NCBI RefSeq assembly: GCF_015207735.1
Contig: NZ_JADEWG010000005.1
Location: 33,583-97,582 of the forward strand
DNA: 64,000 nt
From: [Phormidium] sp. LEGE 05292
GTDB lineage: Bacteria > Cyanobacteriota > Cyanobacteriia > Cyanobacteriales > Aerosakkonemataceae
Direction: 5' to 3'
Shown here: one piece after another, positions 7,821 through 15,198 of the stretch
How the letters are laid out: each line of letters begins with the position of its first letter
Numbering within the stretch: the first letter of the stretch is position 1
Notes under the pieces: generated by a model
Database searches by the model: none
What the model was told of the DNA's origin: nothing
The model's input: only the letters and a program-made list of their open reading frames with translations
Translations under genes and position numbers: made by a program

Positions 7821-8735
7821 ATGACTGAATCTGTGTTGCAGCAGGATCGAAGTAATTCCGCGATCGCCCCAGTAGACATTATCCGTCGTTTGGTGTGGAA
7901 GATTGCGATCGCCACCTTCCTGTTAATGGCGGTGGGAAGTGCGACACGGGTAATGAACGCCGGATTAGCTTGCCCCGATTGGCCTTTGTGCTATGGTCAA
8001 TTAGTGCCCAGTCAACAAATGAACCTGCAAGTTTTCCTCGAATGGTTTCATCGGTTAGATGCGGCTTTAGTGGGAATTAGTACGATCGTCCTAGTGGGAT
8101 TATCCTGGTGGTATCGCCAACAGATACCCAAATGGTTGCCTTGGGCATCTTTATTCGCCCTCTTCTTAATTATTTTCCAAGGCATTCTCGGCGGTTTAAC
8201 TGTTACTCAACTCTTGCGATTCGATATTGTCACCGCACACTTGGGAACGGCACTGTTATTTTTTGTTACCCTGTTAGTAATTGGCACCTCACTATTGCCC
8301 TACAAAGGCACAAATACCGCGAAAAAATTAGCCTGGATCAGCTTAGTTGCTGCCTTTTTGATTTATTTCCAAAGTCTTTTAGGCGCGTTAGTAGGTTCGC
8401 AATGGGCACTACATCAATGCTTATCTGACTCTAGTTTATGTACAGTGATGAATAATCACATTGCTGGGGTTGTTCCCGCAACTTTGGGAGTTTTAGCAGT
8501 GGTAATTATGTCATGGCGAACCGCCGGACTGCACCCAAATTTGCGATTTTTAGCTAACATTTCTGGCGCTTTGCTAGTCTGTCAAATTGCTTTAGGGGTG
8601 GCGACTTTCCGGTTACGTTTACAAGTCGAACCATTAACAGTAAGTCACCAAGCAATAGGCGCAGCTTTACTCGCAACACTGGTAATTTTCAGCGTTTTAG
8701 CATGGCGCGATCGCCAGTTAGTAGCAAATGGATAA
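7821..8735 (+). CDS. ctaA: Heme A synthase (heme O oxygenase)
   Basis: Integral membrane enzyme that oxidises the heme O methyl group to formyl to give heme A for aa3-type cytochrome oxidase. It has about 304 residues and eight predicted helices in two four-helix halves. The heme-ligand His residues are visible in EWFHRLDA, TAHLGTA, NNHIAGVV and VSHQAIGA, and the cysteine-bearing first loop (GLACPDWPLCYGQ) is present. The start at 7821 is preferred to the longer frame because GGAGAAGG lies just upstream. Heme O synthase follows 96 bp downstream, so the two enzymes form a pathway operon. Confidence 0.95.
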   Translation: MTESVLQQDRSNSAIAPVDIIRRLVWKIAIATFLLMAVGSATRVMNAGLACPDWPLCYGQLVPSQQMNLQVFLEWFHRLDAALVGISTIVLVGLSWWYRQQIPKWLPWASLFALFLIIFQGILGGLTVTQLLRFDIVTAHLGTALLFFVTLLVIGTSLLPYKGTNTAKKLAWISLVAAFLIYFQSLLGALVGSQWALHQCLSDSSLCTVMNNHIAGVVPATLGVLAVVIMSWRTAGLHPNLRFLANISGALLVCQIALGVATFRLRLQVEPLTVSHQAIGAALLATLVIFSVLAWRDRQLVANG

Positions 8736-8831
8736 TTGGCGATTGGTAGTTGGGAAAAAGTTACAATTTATACTTTCCCAATTACCCATCACCTGTTAGT
8801 AATTAGTAATTATCAAAGGACATTAGAATTC

Positions 8832-9815
8832 ATGCAAGAACTTATTGCAACTGGGGTTTCTCGTCAGCATCAAAACTTTAAAGAAGTAATCCAAAGCTAT
8901 TACCAATTGACGAAACCCCGGATTATTCCACTACTATTAATTACCACAGCAGCTAGTATGTGGATGGCATCAAATGGCAGAGTCGATCCCTTTTTGTTAG
9001 TAGTAACTTTACTAGGGGGAACTCTCGCAGCAGCATCAGCCCAAACCTTAAATTGCATTTACGATCGCGATATTGACTATACAATGGAACGCACCCGCAA
9101 GCGTCCCATTCCTTCGGGAAAAGTTCAAACGCGCCATGCACTTATTTTTGCGATCGTCCTTGGGGTTTTATCCTTCACCTTGCTAACAGTTTTCGCCAAT
9201 TTATTAGCCGCTTTGTTAGCAATGTCCGGCATAGTTTTCTACATGGCAGTTTACACCCATTTACTCAAACGTCATACTACCCAAAATATCGTCATTGGTG
9301 GTGCTGCTGGCGCTATTCCCGCTTTAGTAGGATGGGCAGCGGTAACAGGTGATTTAAGCTGGTCAGCCTGGATGTTATTTGCCATAGTTTTCTTGTGGAC
9401 ACCCCCACATTTTTGGGCATTAGCATTAATGATTCGGGAAGATTACGCCAAAGTTGGCATTCCGATGTTACCCGTAATCGTAGGAGAAGAAGAGACAACC
9501 AGGCAAATTTGGATTTACACTTTAATCATGGTGGCATCAAGTTTTCTGCTAATTTATCCTTTGGGAACAGTGGGAATAGTTTATGGTGCGATCGCAACAA
9601 TTTTAGGCTGGAAATTCATTCAGAAATCTTGGCAATTATTACACAATCCCAGTGATATTCCTTTAGCACGATCGACCTTTAAATACTCCATCATCTACAT
9701 GATGCTGTTGTGTTTAGGAATTGTCGTTGATACCTTACCTGAAACTCATGCTTTAACCGCAACTTTGGCGGGCAGTTTACAAACCATAATTAGCGCCATT
9801 CCAATTTTGCAGTAG
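8832..9815 (+). CDS. ctaB: Protoheme IX farnesyltransferase (heme O synthase)
   Basis: UbiA-family membrane prenyltransferase that adds farnesyl to protoheme and so supplies CtaA. It has 327 residues from the ATG at 8832, which follows AAAGGA and gives the standard N-terminus [14 protein letters not shown]. The Mg-diphosphate site [15 protein letters not shown] is intact, and the second conserved segment ([13 protein letters not shown]) is present. About nine helices are expected. The longer open frame from 8736 adds a non-conserved stretch and is not used. A rho-independent terminator follows at 9843. Confidence 0.96.
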   Translation: MQELIATGVSRQHQNFKEVIQSYYQLTKPRIIPLLLITTAASMWMASNGRVDPFLLVVTLLGGTLAAASAQTLNCIYDRDIDYTMERTRKRPIPSGKVQTRHALIFAIVLGVLSFTLLTVFANLLAALLAMSGIVFYMAVYTHLLKRHTTQNIVIGGAAGAIPALVGWAAVTGDLSWSAWMLFAIVFLWTPPHFWALALMIREDYAKVGIPMLPVIVGEEETTRQIWIYTLIMVASSFLLIYPLGTVGIVYGAIATILGWKFIQKSWQLLHNPSDIPLARSTFKYSIIYMMLLCLGIVVDTLPETHALTATLAGSLQTIISAIPILQ

Positions 9816-10008
9816 TTGTAAAATTAGGAATTAAATTAAGATAACCCGCCTTTGGTTGCGGGTTTTCAATTTTTCTGTAGCCATCTTTACTGCTTTCGTA
9901 GAACCAAAATCCTTCCGAAGGTAGACCGAGATTATGAACCATTTCGGCGTTCAAGGCTTTTAATAAAGAAGTACTTCTCTGAGTTAGAAATTCCCAACCA
10001 TGCCCCAT
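9790..10008 (-). CDS. Doubtful small ORF, possibly a gene fragment
   Basis: A 72-residue frame on the minus strand. Its central part ([20 protein letters not shown]) looks protein-like, with balanced composition. It reads through the ctaB terminator hairpin and ends inside ctaB, and its ATG overlaps the start of the next plus-strand gene. It may be the remains of a larger gene. I do not recognise it, and a random open frame is equally possible. Confidence 0.2.
   Translation of the reverse strand: MGHGWEFLTQRSTSLLKALNAEMVHNLGLPSEGFWFYESSKDGYRKIENPQPKAGYLNLIPNFTTTAKLEWR
9843..9875 (+). terminator. Rho-independent terminator after ctaB
   Basis: The stem AACCCGC (9843-9849) pairs with GCGGGTT (9858-9864) across an 8-base loop, followed by TTCAATTTTT. 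It lies 28 bp after the ctaB stop and probably ends the ctaAB transcript. Confidence 0.85.
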
Positions 10009-11064
10009 TTATTTGAGCCATTTCATCAACGTGGCGTTACTTCTCGGAATCGCATTGCAGTTTCTCCCATGTGTCAATATTCCAGCCAAGATGGATTTGC
10101 CAATGACTGGCATTTGGTTCACCTCGTCAGCCGAGCCGTAGGAGGGGCGGGGTTTTTGATTACTGAGGCGGCAGCAGTAGAGCCGGAAGGAAGAATCACA
10201 CCGCAAGATTTGGGAATCTGGCAAGATGCACATATCGAAAAGTTGGCACGAATTGTCGAGTTAATTCATGGTAACGGTGCGATCGTGGGAACTCAACTGG
10301 CTCACGCAGGTCGCAAAGCCAGCACCTCTCCACCCTGGGAAGGCGGAAATGTGATTCCCGAATCCCAAGGAGGATGGGCGGTAGTTGCGCCCAGTGCCAT
10401 TCCCTTTAAGCCCGATCGCCCCGATCCGATCGCACTGAGCACCGAAGCCATCCAAAAGCTAACTCAATCCTTCGTAGCTGCGGCTAAACGCTCCCTAACA
10501 GCCGGATTCGACTTAGTTGAGATTCATGCTGCTCATGGCTACTTGCTCCATGAATTTCTCTCTCCCTTGAGCAATCATCGAACCGATGAGTACGGTGGAA
10601 GTTTTGAGAATCGGATTCGGTTTTTGTGTGAAGTTGTGCAAGCGGTGCGAGATGTTCTGCCCGATCGAACTCCGCTTTGGGTGCGGATCTCTGCTACCGA
10701 TTGGGTGCCTAATGGTTGGGATATCGAACAAAGTGTGGAACTGTGCAGTAAATTAAGCTCTTTAGGCGTGGATCTAATCGATTGTTCATCGGGTGCCATT
10801 GTGCCAGGTGAACAAATTCCAACAGGTGCAGGCTATCAAACTCCTTTTGCCGATCGCATCCGTCGAGAAGCAAACATCGCTACAGGAGCAGTTGGCTTGA
10901 TTACCTCACCCGCACAAGCAGACCATATCATCCGTACAGGTCAAGCAGATATAGTGTTACTGGCTAGAGAAATGTTGCGCGATCCTTACTGGGCAATGCG
11001 GGCGGCAAAACAGTTACATCAATCAGTCCCATCTCCCGTTCAATATCGTCGCGCTTGGAGTTAA
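10000..11064 (+). CDS. NADH:flavin oxidoreductase, old yellow enzyme (YqjM class)
   Basis: FMN-dependent ene-reductase of 354 residues with a TIM-barrel fold, which reduces activated C=C bonds with NAD(P)H. YqjM-class hallmarks are present: an N-terminal SPMCQYSS with the flavin-tuning Cys25 and Tyr27, the QLAHAGRKAS segment, and the active-site His region VEIHAAHGYLLHEFLSP followed by NHRTDEYGGS. The C-terminal FMN phosphate-binding region (TGAVGLITSPAQA, ILLAREMLRDPYW-like) is complete. No clear Shine-Dalgarno sequence is seen before the ATG at 10000. It stands alone between the cta operon and the hic cluster. The physiological substrate is unknown. Confidence 0.9.
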   Translation: MPHLFEPFHQRGVTSRNRIAVSPMCQYSSQDGFANDWHLVHLVSRAVGGAGFLITEAAAVEPEGRITPQDLGIWQDAHIEKLARIVELIHGNGAIVGTQLAHAGRKASTSPPWEGGNVIPESQGGWAVVAPSAIPFKPDRPDPIALSTEAIQKLTQSFVAAAKRSLTAGFDLVEIHAAHGYLLHEFLSPLSNHRTDEYGGSFENRIRFLCEVVQAVRDVLPDRTPLWVRISATDWVPNGWDIEQSVELCSKLSSLGVDLIDCSSGAIVPGEQIPTGAGYQTPFADRIRREANIATGAVGLITSPAQADHIIRTGQADIVLLAREMLRDPYWAMRAAKQLHQSVPSPVQYRRAWS

Positions 11065-11080
11065 TTTACAAATTCGTTTA

Positions 11081-11151
11081 TCATCTGCGACTAAAAATAC
11101 AATTTCAGCGATAGTTATGATGATTCGATCGATCGCCATTTAGTAATAACT
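11081..11151 (-). pseudogene. Remnant of a HicB-like antitoxin 5' end
   Basis: This stretch matches the start and upstream region of the HicB-like gene at 12334-12543, including an identical 19-bp run (11090-11108 against 12521-12539). Translated on the minus strand it reads AEIVFLVADD against TEIVFLVEDD, with the start codon changed to ATC. Only the first 10-14 codons survive. It suggests that the hic cluster once extended to this side of the small exported-protein gene. Confidence 0.6.
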
Positions 11152-11321
11152 AACTTGGGCAAAACAGCCAAGAATAATTACAAAATGTTCATTAAATCTA
11201 TCCACCAAAAGAGGGAATTTAAGTAATAACTTACGACAAAAGAATCTCCATCTAGAGAACGGTTTACTCCTGAATTAGATCAAGTAGAAATAAGATATTA
11301 AATCTCATGGAGTTGTATTCT

Positions 11322-11735
11322 ATGAAACTAAATTATTTTACAAAAGTAGCACGGAGAATGGCTACAGTTCTGTTTTGTGTGTGTGCGATCGCCTTCACTT
11401 GGCAAGGTGCATTCCTCACCAACAGCGCCGCCATCGCTGCACCTGTAACAAGCTTAATTGCAGTAGCAGATAATCCCAGTGAATTTGCTGAAGCACATAA
11501 GGATTTTGTCAGAGATGCAGCTGACAAAGTGAAGAAAACCGCAAATGAAAATGCGAAAAAAGTTGATGAATCAACAGACAGCGGTAGTTTCATTGAGCGG
11601 AAAGCAAAGAGAGATCGCGATCGCATCGAACAAACAGCTGATGAACACGCAGCAAAAACTCAAGAAGCGATCGACAAATCAACCAATGTTTTTGAGCGCA
11701 CTGTTGAAGGCATCAAAGACGCTTTTAGCAACTAG
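11322..11735 (+). CDS. Exported helical protein of unknown function
   Basis: About 137 residues. The N-terminus has a classical signal peptide (basic MKLNYFTKVARRM, hydrophobic core, cleavage probably after AIAA). The mature part is charged, without cysteine, and made of Ala/Lys/Glu/Asp-rich helix (about residues 48-130), resembling late-embryogenesis-like or apolipoprotein-like amphipathic helices. The start at 11322 is chosen because GGAG lies before it and the signal begins with MKL. I do not recognise a named family. It lies between two pieces of the hic cluster, with which it shares no obvious role. Confidence 0.7.
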   Translation: MKLNYFTKVARRMATVLFCVCAIAFTWQGAFLTNSAAIAAPVTSLIAVADNPSEFAEAHKDFVRDAADKVKKTANENAKKVDESTDSGSFIERKAKRDRDRIEQTADEHAAKTQEAIDKSTNVFERTVEGIKDAFSN

Positions 11736-11863
11736 AAGCTAAATACTATTCGTAGGGTGCGAAGCGTGACAACGTAACGCACCATTTCAGCATATTTATT
11801 TAAATCCCGATAAAGTAGATGTTCAACTTCCTTAGCAGTGAGACGACGGATGCGACTACTCAT
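11732..11863 (-). pseudogene. Possible truncated hicA toxin gene after hicB
   Basis: A 43-codon frame starts at ATG 11861-11863, overlapping the TAA of the upstream hicB as TAATG, the coupling expected of hicB-hicA pairs. Its first 18 residues (MSSRIRRLTAKEVEHLLY) look like a HicA N-terminus (compare LSGEELVKVL in the intact toxin), but the reading then runs into a GGTGCG...CGCACC hairpin repeat (about 11755-11783) and lacks the GSH catalytic segment. It is probably a toxin gene cut by a palindromic repeat. The assignment rests on short similarity and spacing. Confidence 0.45.
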
Positions 11864-12063
11864 TAAACATTAACCTCTGCAACGATCGCCTCTGCTGGTA
11901 AGTCGATCGCATCAGGTTGTAAATAAAGTTCAATAGCTTCACGAATATTTTCTAAAGCTTCCTGTTGAGTCTCGCCTGCGGAAGTACAACCAGGTAATTC
12001 TGGACACCAAACCGCATAATCTCTCGTTTCTGGATCTGGTTCAATGATGACGCGCCATTTCAT
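11863..12063 (-). CDS. HicB-family antitoxin, copy A
   Basis: A small protein of 66 residues with the HicB partial RNase H-like fold: MKWRVIIEPDPE, YAVWCPELPGCTSAGETQQEA, then NIREAIELYL. HicB proteins bind and neutralise HicA mRNA-interferase toxins. It is almost identical to the copy at 12570-12764 but carries 7 extra residues near its C-terminus. The 21 extra bases lie between two CGATCGC copies. No DNA-binding domain is attached. It is the last intact gene of the minus-strand hic cluster, followed by an apparent hicA fragment. Confidence 0.85.
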   Translation of the reverse strand: MKWRVIIEPDPETRDYAVWCPELPGCTSAGETQQEALENIREAIELYLQPDAIDLPAEAIVAEVNV

Positions 12064-12076
12064 TAGTTTGGTTCCT
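11868..12076. repeat. Direct repeat carrying hicB copy A
   Basis: Near-identical to 12590-12777, including about 13 bp upstream of the start codon. The two copies differ by a few substitutions and a 21-bp indel bounded by CGATCGC (11883-11889 and 11904-11910). They flank the hicB-like/hicA pair. Confidence 0.85.
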
Positions 12077-12094
12077 TAAGATGATTGGTAGCTT

Positions 12095-12337
12095 TTAGGA
12101 AAATAGCTGCGCTAGTAACTCTTCACGAGTTATACCAGCATGAGTTGCAATATCTCGCAGTATAGCTTTAAGCGTACCTACTTTAATAGGATCGTGTGCC
12201 GGAACTGTAACATGATGTTCACCATTTTGTTGAGTAGTTAAACGAATGTGACTACCCGTTTGATGGCTAACTTCATAACCTAAACGAGCAAGAACTTTAA
12301 CTAACTCTTCACCAGACAAGTCTCGTGGAAGTTTCAC
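12095..12337 (-). CDS. hicA: HicA-family mRNA interferase toxin
   Basis: A toxin of 80 residues with a double-stranded-RNA-binding-like fold. The catalytic His is visible as His30 in the motif HQTGSHIRLTT, followed by the typical HHVTVPAHDPIKVGTLKAILRD segment. It probably starts with GTG, overlapping the TGA of the antitoxin before it (GTGA, 4 bp), so translation is coupled. It appears intact and complete. Its cognate antitoxin should be the overlapping gene at 12334-12543, with the two flanking HicB copies as possible extra partners. Confidence 0.88.
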   Translation of the reverse strand: MKLPRDLSGEELVKVLARLGYEVSHQTGSHIRLTTQQNGEHHVTVPAHDPIKVGTLKAILRDIATHAGITREELLAQLFS

Positions 12338-12543
12338 GAAGCAAATACCTCATCACGGACTATATGTAAACGAATGACTTTAGGGCGATTTTTTTCATCA
12401 GTAAAATGACAGCGAACAGCATCACGAACCATTTCTCGTAAAGTTTCTAAATTATCAGCTTGAGTGAAAATTGATTCGCCTAAAGCTTGAGCATTGTACC
12501 CGCCGTCTGGATCATCTTCTACTAAAAATACAATTTCAGTCAT
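12334..12543 (-). CDS. HicB-like antitoxin (partner of HicA)
   Basis: A protein of 69 residues starting MTEIVFLVEDDPDGGYNAQA, the short HicB-like type in which EDDPDGGY replaces the usual PD.DGGY strand motif. The LETLREMVRDAVRCHF helix and a terminal basic strand follow. It overlaps hicA by 4 bp, and the pair is arranged antitoxin first. Such short HicB-like proteins usually neutralise the adjacent HicA. The sequence is only distantly related to the two flanking HicB copies, so it is not part of that duplication. Confidence 0.8.
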   Translation of the reverse strand: MTEIVFLVEDDPDGGYNAQALGESIFTQADNLETLREMVRDAVRCHFTDEKNRPKVIRLHIVRDEVFAS

Positions 12544-12569
12544 AGTGGGATTATTTGAGCGATCGCAAT

Positions 12570-12764
12570 TTAATAATAACGGAAAATGCCATTAACCTCT
12601 GCAACGATCGCATCAGGTTGTAAATAAAGTTCAATAGCTTCACGAATATTTTCTAAAGCTTCTTGTTGACTTTCTCCTGCGGAAGTACAACCAGGTAATT
12701 CTGGACACCAAACCGCATAATCTCCCGTTTCTGGATCTGGTTCAATGATGACGCGCCATTTCAT
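12570..12764 (-). CDS. HicB-family antitoxin, copy B
   Basis: A protein of 64 residues, nearly identical to copy A over the first 52 residues, then shortened by a 21-bp deletion and given a different tail (GIFRYY) because homology ends at the old stop codon. It is the first gene of the minus-strand cluster, 26 bp ahead of the HicB-like antitoxin. No hicA lies directly beside it, so it is an orphan antitoxin or a cross-acting partner of the HicA at 12095. Confidence 0.8.
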   Translation of the reverse strand: MKWRVIIEPDPETGDYAVWCPELPGCTSAGESQQEALENIREAIELYLQPDAIVAEVNGIFRYY

Positions 12765-12777
12765 TATTTTAGTTCCT
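12590..12777. repeat. Direct repeat carrying hicB copy B
   Basis: Second copy of the repeat at 11868-12076, lacking 21 bp between CGATCGC sequences. The duplication includes the shared ribosome-binding region and almost the whole coding sequence. Confidence 0.85.
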
Positions 12778-12822
12778 GTTGCGAGTATTATTAAATTCTA
12801 ATAGCTTAGAACTTCTAATAGC

Positions 12823-14022
12823 TTAAAACTCCTCTAGTTCTTGTTCAAGCTTGCTTGAATATTCAAATTCTTGATGTCTACTTGAATCATAAACTGTGCC
12901 ATCAGGCATAGTTGCTCCCCTCAGATTAGTTCTGTTTAGAATAGCACCGCTTAAGTTAGTATCACTCAAGTCGGCATAATTTAAATCAGCACCACTTAAG
13001 TCGGCACCGCTTAAGTCAGCACCACATAGAATTGCTCGTGAAGCAGTATCTTTTTGATAGGTTCTCCCCAGGTCAGTATTTCTCATATCAGCACCACGTA
13101 GGGAGGCATTCTTAAGATTTATAACTCTTAGGTTAGCGTTACTTATTTTCGCATCGCTGAGATCAGCATTACTTAAATTTGCACCAGTTAAGTCGGTATC
13201 GCTTAAGTTAGCACCAATCAAACAACTCGCTTCTAAATTAATTCTTCTGAGATCAGCACTACTCAGATTTGCTTCACTTAGGTCTGTACATCTTAGATCT
13301 GCCTCTCTCAATTCAGCACCAGTTAGGTCTGCGTTTCTTAAATTTGCTCTAACCAATTTGGCATTATTTAACTTTGTGCGTCTCAAAATTGCTTGATTTA
13401 AATTTGCCCAATTCAACTCTGCATTTTCCAAACAAGCATCACTAATATCAATCGCAGTTAGTTCACCATATATCAGCTTTGCATAAGCTAAATTAGCAAA
13501 AGTAAGCTTTGTACCTCTGAGATTAACTGCATACAATATTGCCTCTTCTAAACATGAGCGTGTCAGGTCTGCTTCATCTAAATTTGCTTCGCTCAGGTTT
13601 GCCTTAATTAAAATAGCTCCTTCCAAGGTAGCTCTTGTTAGATGTACCCTTGTTAAATTAGCCTCTTTTAAGATAGTAGATTTTAGGTTAGACCTTGTTA
13701 GATCAGCTTTTGCTAAGTCAAAGTTGCTCAAATCAACTGCACCAAGATTTACTCCTGAAAAATCTCTCTTGCCGCTTAGATATTGCTTTTGAAATTCTTC
13801 TGCTGTCAATCGTTCCGAAGTCTCTATAAAAAACAGATCTGCGATATCACAGCGAAAGTGATTACACAAGACAGCAGCCGTGTTACAGTCAATCCGGTCA
13901 AATTCCTCCTTATAAAGTCTGCTTATCGCATTGATGCTTAGATTAGTCTCTTTAGCAAGCTGTGATTGGGACAGACCGTGTTTTTCTATTAACTCTTTGA
14001 GCCTACAGCGAATCTTTTTCAT
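12823..14022 (-). CDS. XRE-type regulator fused to pentapeptide repeats
   Basis: A protein of 399 residues in two parts. Residues 1-65 form a Cro/C1-type helix-turn-helix (LKELIEKHGLSQSQLAKETN, then INAISRLYKE). Residues about 75-385 are a long right-handed beta-helix of A(D/N)LxX pentapeptide repeats, roughly 60 repeats, with a tail of EFEYSSKLEQELEEF. The fold alone does not tell the ligand; pentapeptide helices can mimic DNA or form scaffolds. A perfect palindrome lies 33 bp upstream of the start and is the likely autoregulatory operator. The divergent neighbour is an exonuclease-like gene. The fusion looks intact, with no stop or frameshift. Confidence 0.88.
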   Translation of the reverse strand: MKKIRCRLKELIEKHGLSQSQLAKETNLSINAISRLYKEEFDRIDCNTAAVLCNHFRCDIADLFFIETSERLTAEEFQKQYLSGKRDFSGVNLGAVDLSNFDLAKADLTRSNLKSTILKEANLTRVHLTRATLEGAILIKANLSEANLDEADLTRSCLEEAILYAVNLRGTKLTFANLAYAKLIYGELTAIDISDACLENAELNWANLNQAILRRTKLNNAKLVRANLRNADLTGAELREADLRCTDLSEANLSSADLRRINLEASCLIGANLSDTDLTGANLSNADLSDAKISNANLRVINLKNASLRGADMRNTDLGRTYQKDTASRAILCGADLSGADLSGADLNYADLSDTNLSGAILNRTNLRGATMPDGTVYDSSRHQEFEYSSKLEQELEEF

Positions 14023-14054
14023 CTTTGTCTCTATTACTGATGTCAGTCTACTAT

Positions 14055-14087
14055 CTACACTAGCGAATATAGCATTCGCTAGTGTAG
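14055..14087. promoter_or_regulatory. Operator palindrome between XRE-pentapeptide gene and exonuclease-like gene
   Basis: A perfect 14-bp inverted repeat, CTACACTAGCGAAT (14055-14068) and its complement (14074-14087), separated by ATAGC. A further half-site, TGCGCTAGTAA, follows at 14090-14100, and a CTAGTG sits at 14113-14118 against a TTGACA (14119-14124) that could be the -35 of the rightward gene. On the minus strand a TATATT-like -10 lies inside the palindrome. Binding of the XRE protein here would repress its own gene and could affect the divergent one. Confidence 0.75.
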
Positions 14088-14236
14088 TATGCGCTAGTAA
14101 ATTAAAATTACTCTAGTGTTGACAAAAGCAATGTTAATCAACTAAGCTCAATTATGTTGGTAGGCTAAACAGCCAAAAAAAATGCCCCCAAGCGTAATAG
14201 CTGGTAGGCAAACTTGTTTTTTTTACTTTTTTTATT

Positions 14237-15028
14237 ATGAACCATTTCTCATCCAAGTTCTCTAAAGCTGGGCTTCCCGTACCCGAACAGGTTTTAATCA
14301 TAGATACGGAAACTACAGACCTTGAACATAAGCAAGGACAAGTAGTAGAAATTGGAGCAATCCTTTATTCAGTGAAGCATCAAACTACTATTCAGCAATT
14401 TTCTACGGTTCTTCGAGCAAATAGTAATCCAACAGAACATTTCAACAGAATTAACCCAGAGGCATTAAGCGAAATAAAGGTTAAACAAGCTGCATGGGGA
14501 GTATCAATAGTTACTGCTATGGCTGAACAAGGGGATTTTATTGTAGCCCACAATGCTAAATTTCATAAGAATTGGTTTGGCTCTTTTGAAAATGGAAGTA
14601 GCGCTTTACCTCTTCTATTAAACTCTCAAGGTAAACCACTTTCATGGTTATGTACGGATGAAGATTTTTGCTGGCCTCGTCAAACCAAGTACGGTAGATC
14701 TTTAATAAGTTTAGCAATAGCACATGATATAGCGGTTTTTGAACCCCATAGAGCATTGAGTCAATGCCAATTAATTGCAGATCTTTTTAATCGCATGGAA
14801 AACTTACAGGCTATGTTTGAAAAAGCCTTAAGACCTAAAGCACTTTTTCGCGCTCTTGTAGATTATAAAGACAGAGAGCAGGCAAAGTGTGTAGGCTTTA
14901 AATGGATACCCGATCGAAAGAGTTGGGAGCGAAAAATGGCTATTGAGGATGTTAAAGAACTTCCTTTTCCAGTAGAGCTAATAGCACTATGCAATGATTG
15001 GCCTATGCCACAGCAACAATTAAAGTAG
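14237..15028 (+). CDS. DEDDh-type exonuclease homologue with degenerate active site
   Basis: A protein of 263 residues. Residues 17-185 match the RNase T/DnaQ 3'-5' exonuclease fold: motif I is IDTET (Asp23, Glu25), motif II is HNAKFH (where HNxxFD is expected, so Asp becomes His110), and motif III is HRALSQ (His171 kept, Asp becomes Gln176). Two of the four metal-binding acids are therefore missing. Residues 205-255 hold a KCVGFKWIPDRKSWERKM segment seen at the C-terminus of some bacterial exonucleases and primase-like proteins. It is divergent from the XRE-pentapeptide gene across a 214-bp operator region. There is no clear Shine-Dalgarno site. Confidence 0.75.
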   Translation: MNHFSSKFSKAGLPVPEQVLIIDTETTDLEHKQGQVVEIGAILYSVKHQTTIQQFSTVLRANSNPTEHFNRINPEALSEIKVKQAAWGVSIVTAMAEQGDFIVAHNAKFHKNWFGSFENGSSALPLLLNSQGKPLSWLCTDEDFCWPRQTKYGRSLISLAIAHDIAVFEPHRALSQCQLIADLFNRMENLQAMFEKALRPKALFRALVDYKDREQAKCVGFKWIPDRKSWERKMAIEDVKELPFPVELIALCNDWPMPQQQLK

Positions 15029-15198
15029 TTGTAGCACTAATTTTTTAATTCGGAAAAATGCGATTTCACCTTCGTCTATCTCATGAGCTAGCTAAAGGTG
15101 CGATCGCATTTGATTAACGCACAGCTTCCTTAACTCACAACTCAACCCCGCTACAATAAAATGTAAAGATTGTTGCGAATTATTAAATTGGGACAACT

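Noticed and set aside
10009..10799. Several minus-strand frames inside the old-yellow-enzyme gene
   Set aside because: They are shadows of the strong plus-strand coding sequence.
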